Of a stretch of 5,827 nucleotides of DNA, positions 5,298 through 5,827 are shown in pieces. Location: positions 1-5,827 of the forward strand of contig JBEIJQ010000177.1 of NCBI GenBank assembly GCA_040380145.1, in the 5' to 3' direction. How positions within the stretch are numbered: position 1 is the first letter of the stretch; every line of letters begins with the position of its first letter. Position numbers and translations under genes: made by a program. Below the pieces are notes generated by a model that saw only the letters and a program-made list of their open reading frames with translations, did no database searches and was not told the origin of the DNA. This stretch comes from JBEIJQ01 sp040380145. Its GTDB lineage: Bacteria > Bacteroidota > Bacteroidia > Chitinophagales > Saprospiraceae.

Positions 5298-5827
5298 TCA
5301 TCCTTGATCTTCACCGCCACCGGTCGCTTCTTCGTCCGGCTTGGCCCGCCACAACGGGCGGCGGTTTTCGGCGCGCGGCGGCTCCCGGCGTTCCATCGGC
5401 GGTTGGTTGCTGCCCTCGGGATTATCCGTATTTCCGCCGTGCGGTGATGGGTAAGAAGAATCGCGGGGATCGTAACGGTTGGGGTAGCGCGGTTGGTAGC
5501 GTTGGCTGTCGTAGCCTTCGCCGCCTTCCCGATTGTAGGGGCGTTGCGGGCCGTTGTTGTCGCGGGGAGCAAAACGATTGTCGCGCTGCTCGTAACGATA
5601 GGCATAACGGCCTTGGTAGCGGTCGTCGTTGTTTCTAGGTGTCTGGTTGGACTGGTTTTCCTCTTCGCGTCCCGGCGCTCCGTACGGATTTTCATATCGG
5701 TTGTCGCGAGGCTGCTGCGGGTACCCACCGCGGTTGTCGTATCGGTTGTCGTACCGATTGTCGCGAGGAGCCTGTTGGTATCCACCGCGGTTGTCGTACC
5801 GATTGTCGCGAGGCGGCTGTTGGTATC
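5298..5827 (-). CDS. Arg/Tyr/Asn/Asp/Gln-rich repeat protein, N-terminus outside window
   Basis: A minus-strand frame is open from the right edge to a TGA at 5298-5300, giving 175 visible C-terminal residues. The start lies beyond the window. The first visible residues are tandem blocks of the form YQQPPRDNRYDNRGG. Less regular sequence of the same composition follows (EQRDNRFAPRDNNGPQRPYN, PRYPNRYDPRDSS). The final 30 residues are Arg/Pro-rich then acidic (ENRRPLWRAKPDEEATGGGEDQG in part). It has no visible hydrophobic segment or folded domain and should be disordered. This frame is preferred over an overlapping Thr-rich minus-strand frame (5087-5785). That frame runs through the terminator into the SDR gene, whereas this one stops two bases before the terminator. 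The composition resembles disordered Arg/Tyr tails of RNA-binding or scaffold proteins, but cell-surface or lipoprotein tails are also possible. No function is assigned. Confidence 0.8.
   Translation of the reverse strand, partial: YQQPPRDNRYDNRGGYQQAPRDNRYDNRYDNRGGYPQQPRDNRYENPYGAPGREEENQSNQTPRNNDDRYQGRYAYRYEQRDNRFAPRDNNGPQRPYNREGGEGYDSQRYQPRYPNRYDPRDSSYPSPHGGNTDNPEGSNQPPMERREPPRAENRRPLWRAKPDEEATGGGEDQG
5679..5825 (-). repeat. In-frame tandem repeats, 15- and 19-codon units
   Basis: Three units can be aligned within the repeat protein: 5781-5825 (15 codons), 5724-5780 (19 codons, with an extra YDNR) and 5679-5723 (15 codons, degenerate after RDNRYEN). A 26-base stretch is identical at 5743-5768 and 5788-5813, offset by 45 bases, which points to recent duplication. 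The array may continue beyond the right edge. Confidence 0.8.

Noticed and set aside
5087..5785. 232-codon Thr-rich minus-strand frame
   Set aside because: It reads through the bidirectional terminator into the dehydrogenase gene. The neighbouring frame stops at the terminator and gives regular peptide repeats.

Overview
The window looks like chromosomal DNA of a GC-rich member of the Bacteroidota. The best evidence is promoter-like boxes of the TAnnTTTG type, clearest in front of rplU (TATCTTTG) and the first gene (TATATTTG). A-rich leaders without Shine-Dalgarno sequences also fit, as does the resemblance of the glycosyltransferase to a group I associate with this phylum. The exact lineage cannot be fixed from the sequence. 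I see no tRNA, rRNA, CRISPR array, insertion sequence or phage gene.

Layout, left to right. Positions 1-188 are AT-rich, non-coding sequence with a promoter. It drives a small secreted, Cys/Ala/Lys-rich protein (246-641) that ends in a strong hairpin terminator (669-713). Next comes a same-strand run of galactose-1-phosphate uridylyltransferase (752-1729), a GT-B glycosyltransferase (1782-2846) and a PrsW-type membrane protease (2886-3593, probable TTG start). The ribosomal pair rplU-rpmA (3664-3972, 4026-4430) follows, with its own promoter and terminator (4451-4485). L27 carries an unusual Pro/Ala-rich acidic tail of about 50 residues. A classical short-chain dehydrogenase (4513-5262) ends at a symmetric hairpin (5263-5295). 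A convergent minus-strand gene also ends there. It is cut by the right edge of the window and encodes an Arg/Tyr/Asn/Asp/Gln-rich repeat protein (5298-5827).

The genes do not form one obvious pathway. GalT and the glycosyltransferase could share a nucleotide-sugar theme, and L21-L27 is a standard ribosomal operon. Most of the window is ordinary housekeeping sequence. The parts most worth a second look are the repeat protein at the right edge, the L27 tail and the small Cys-rich exported protein. I found no convincing new multi-gene system.
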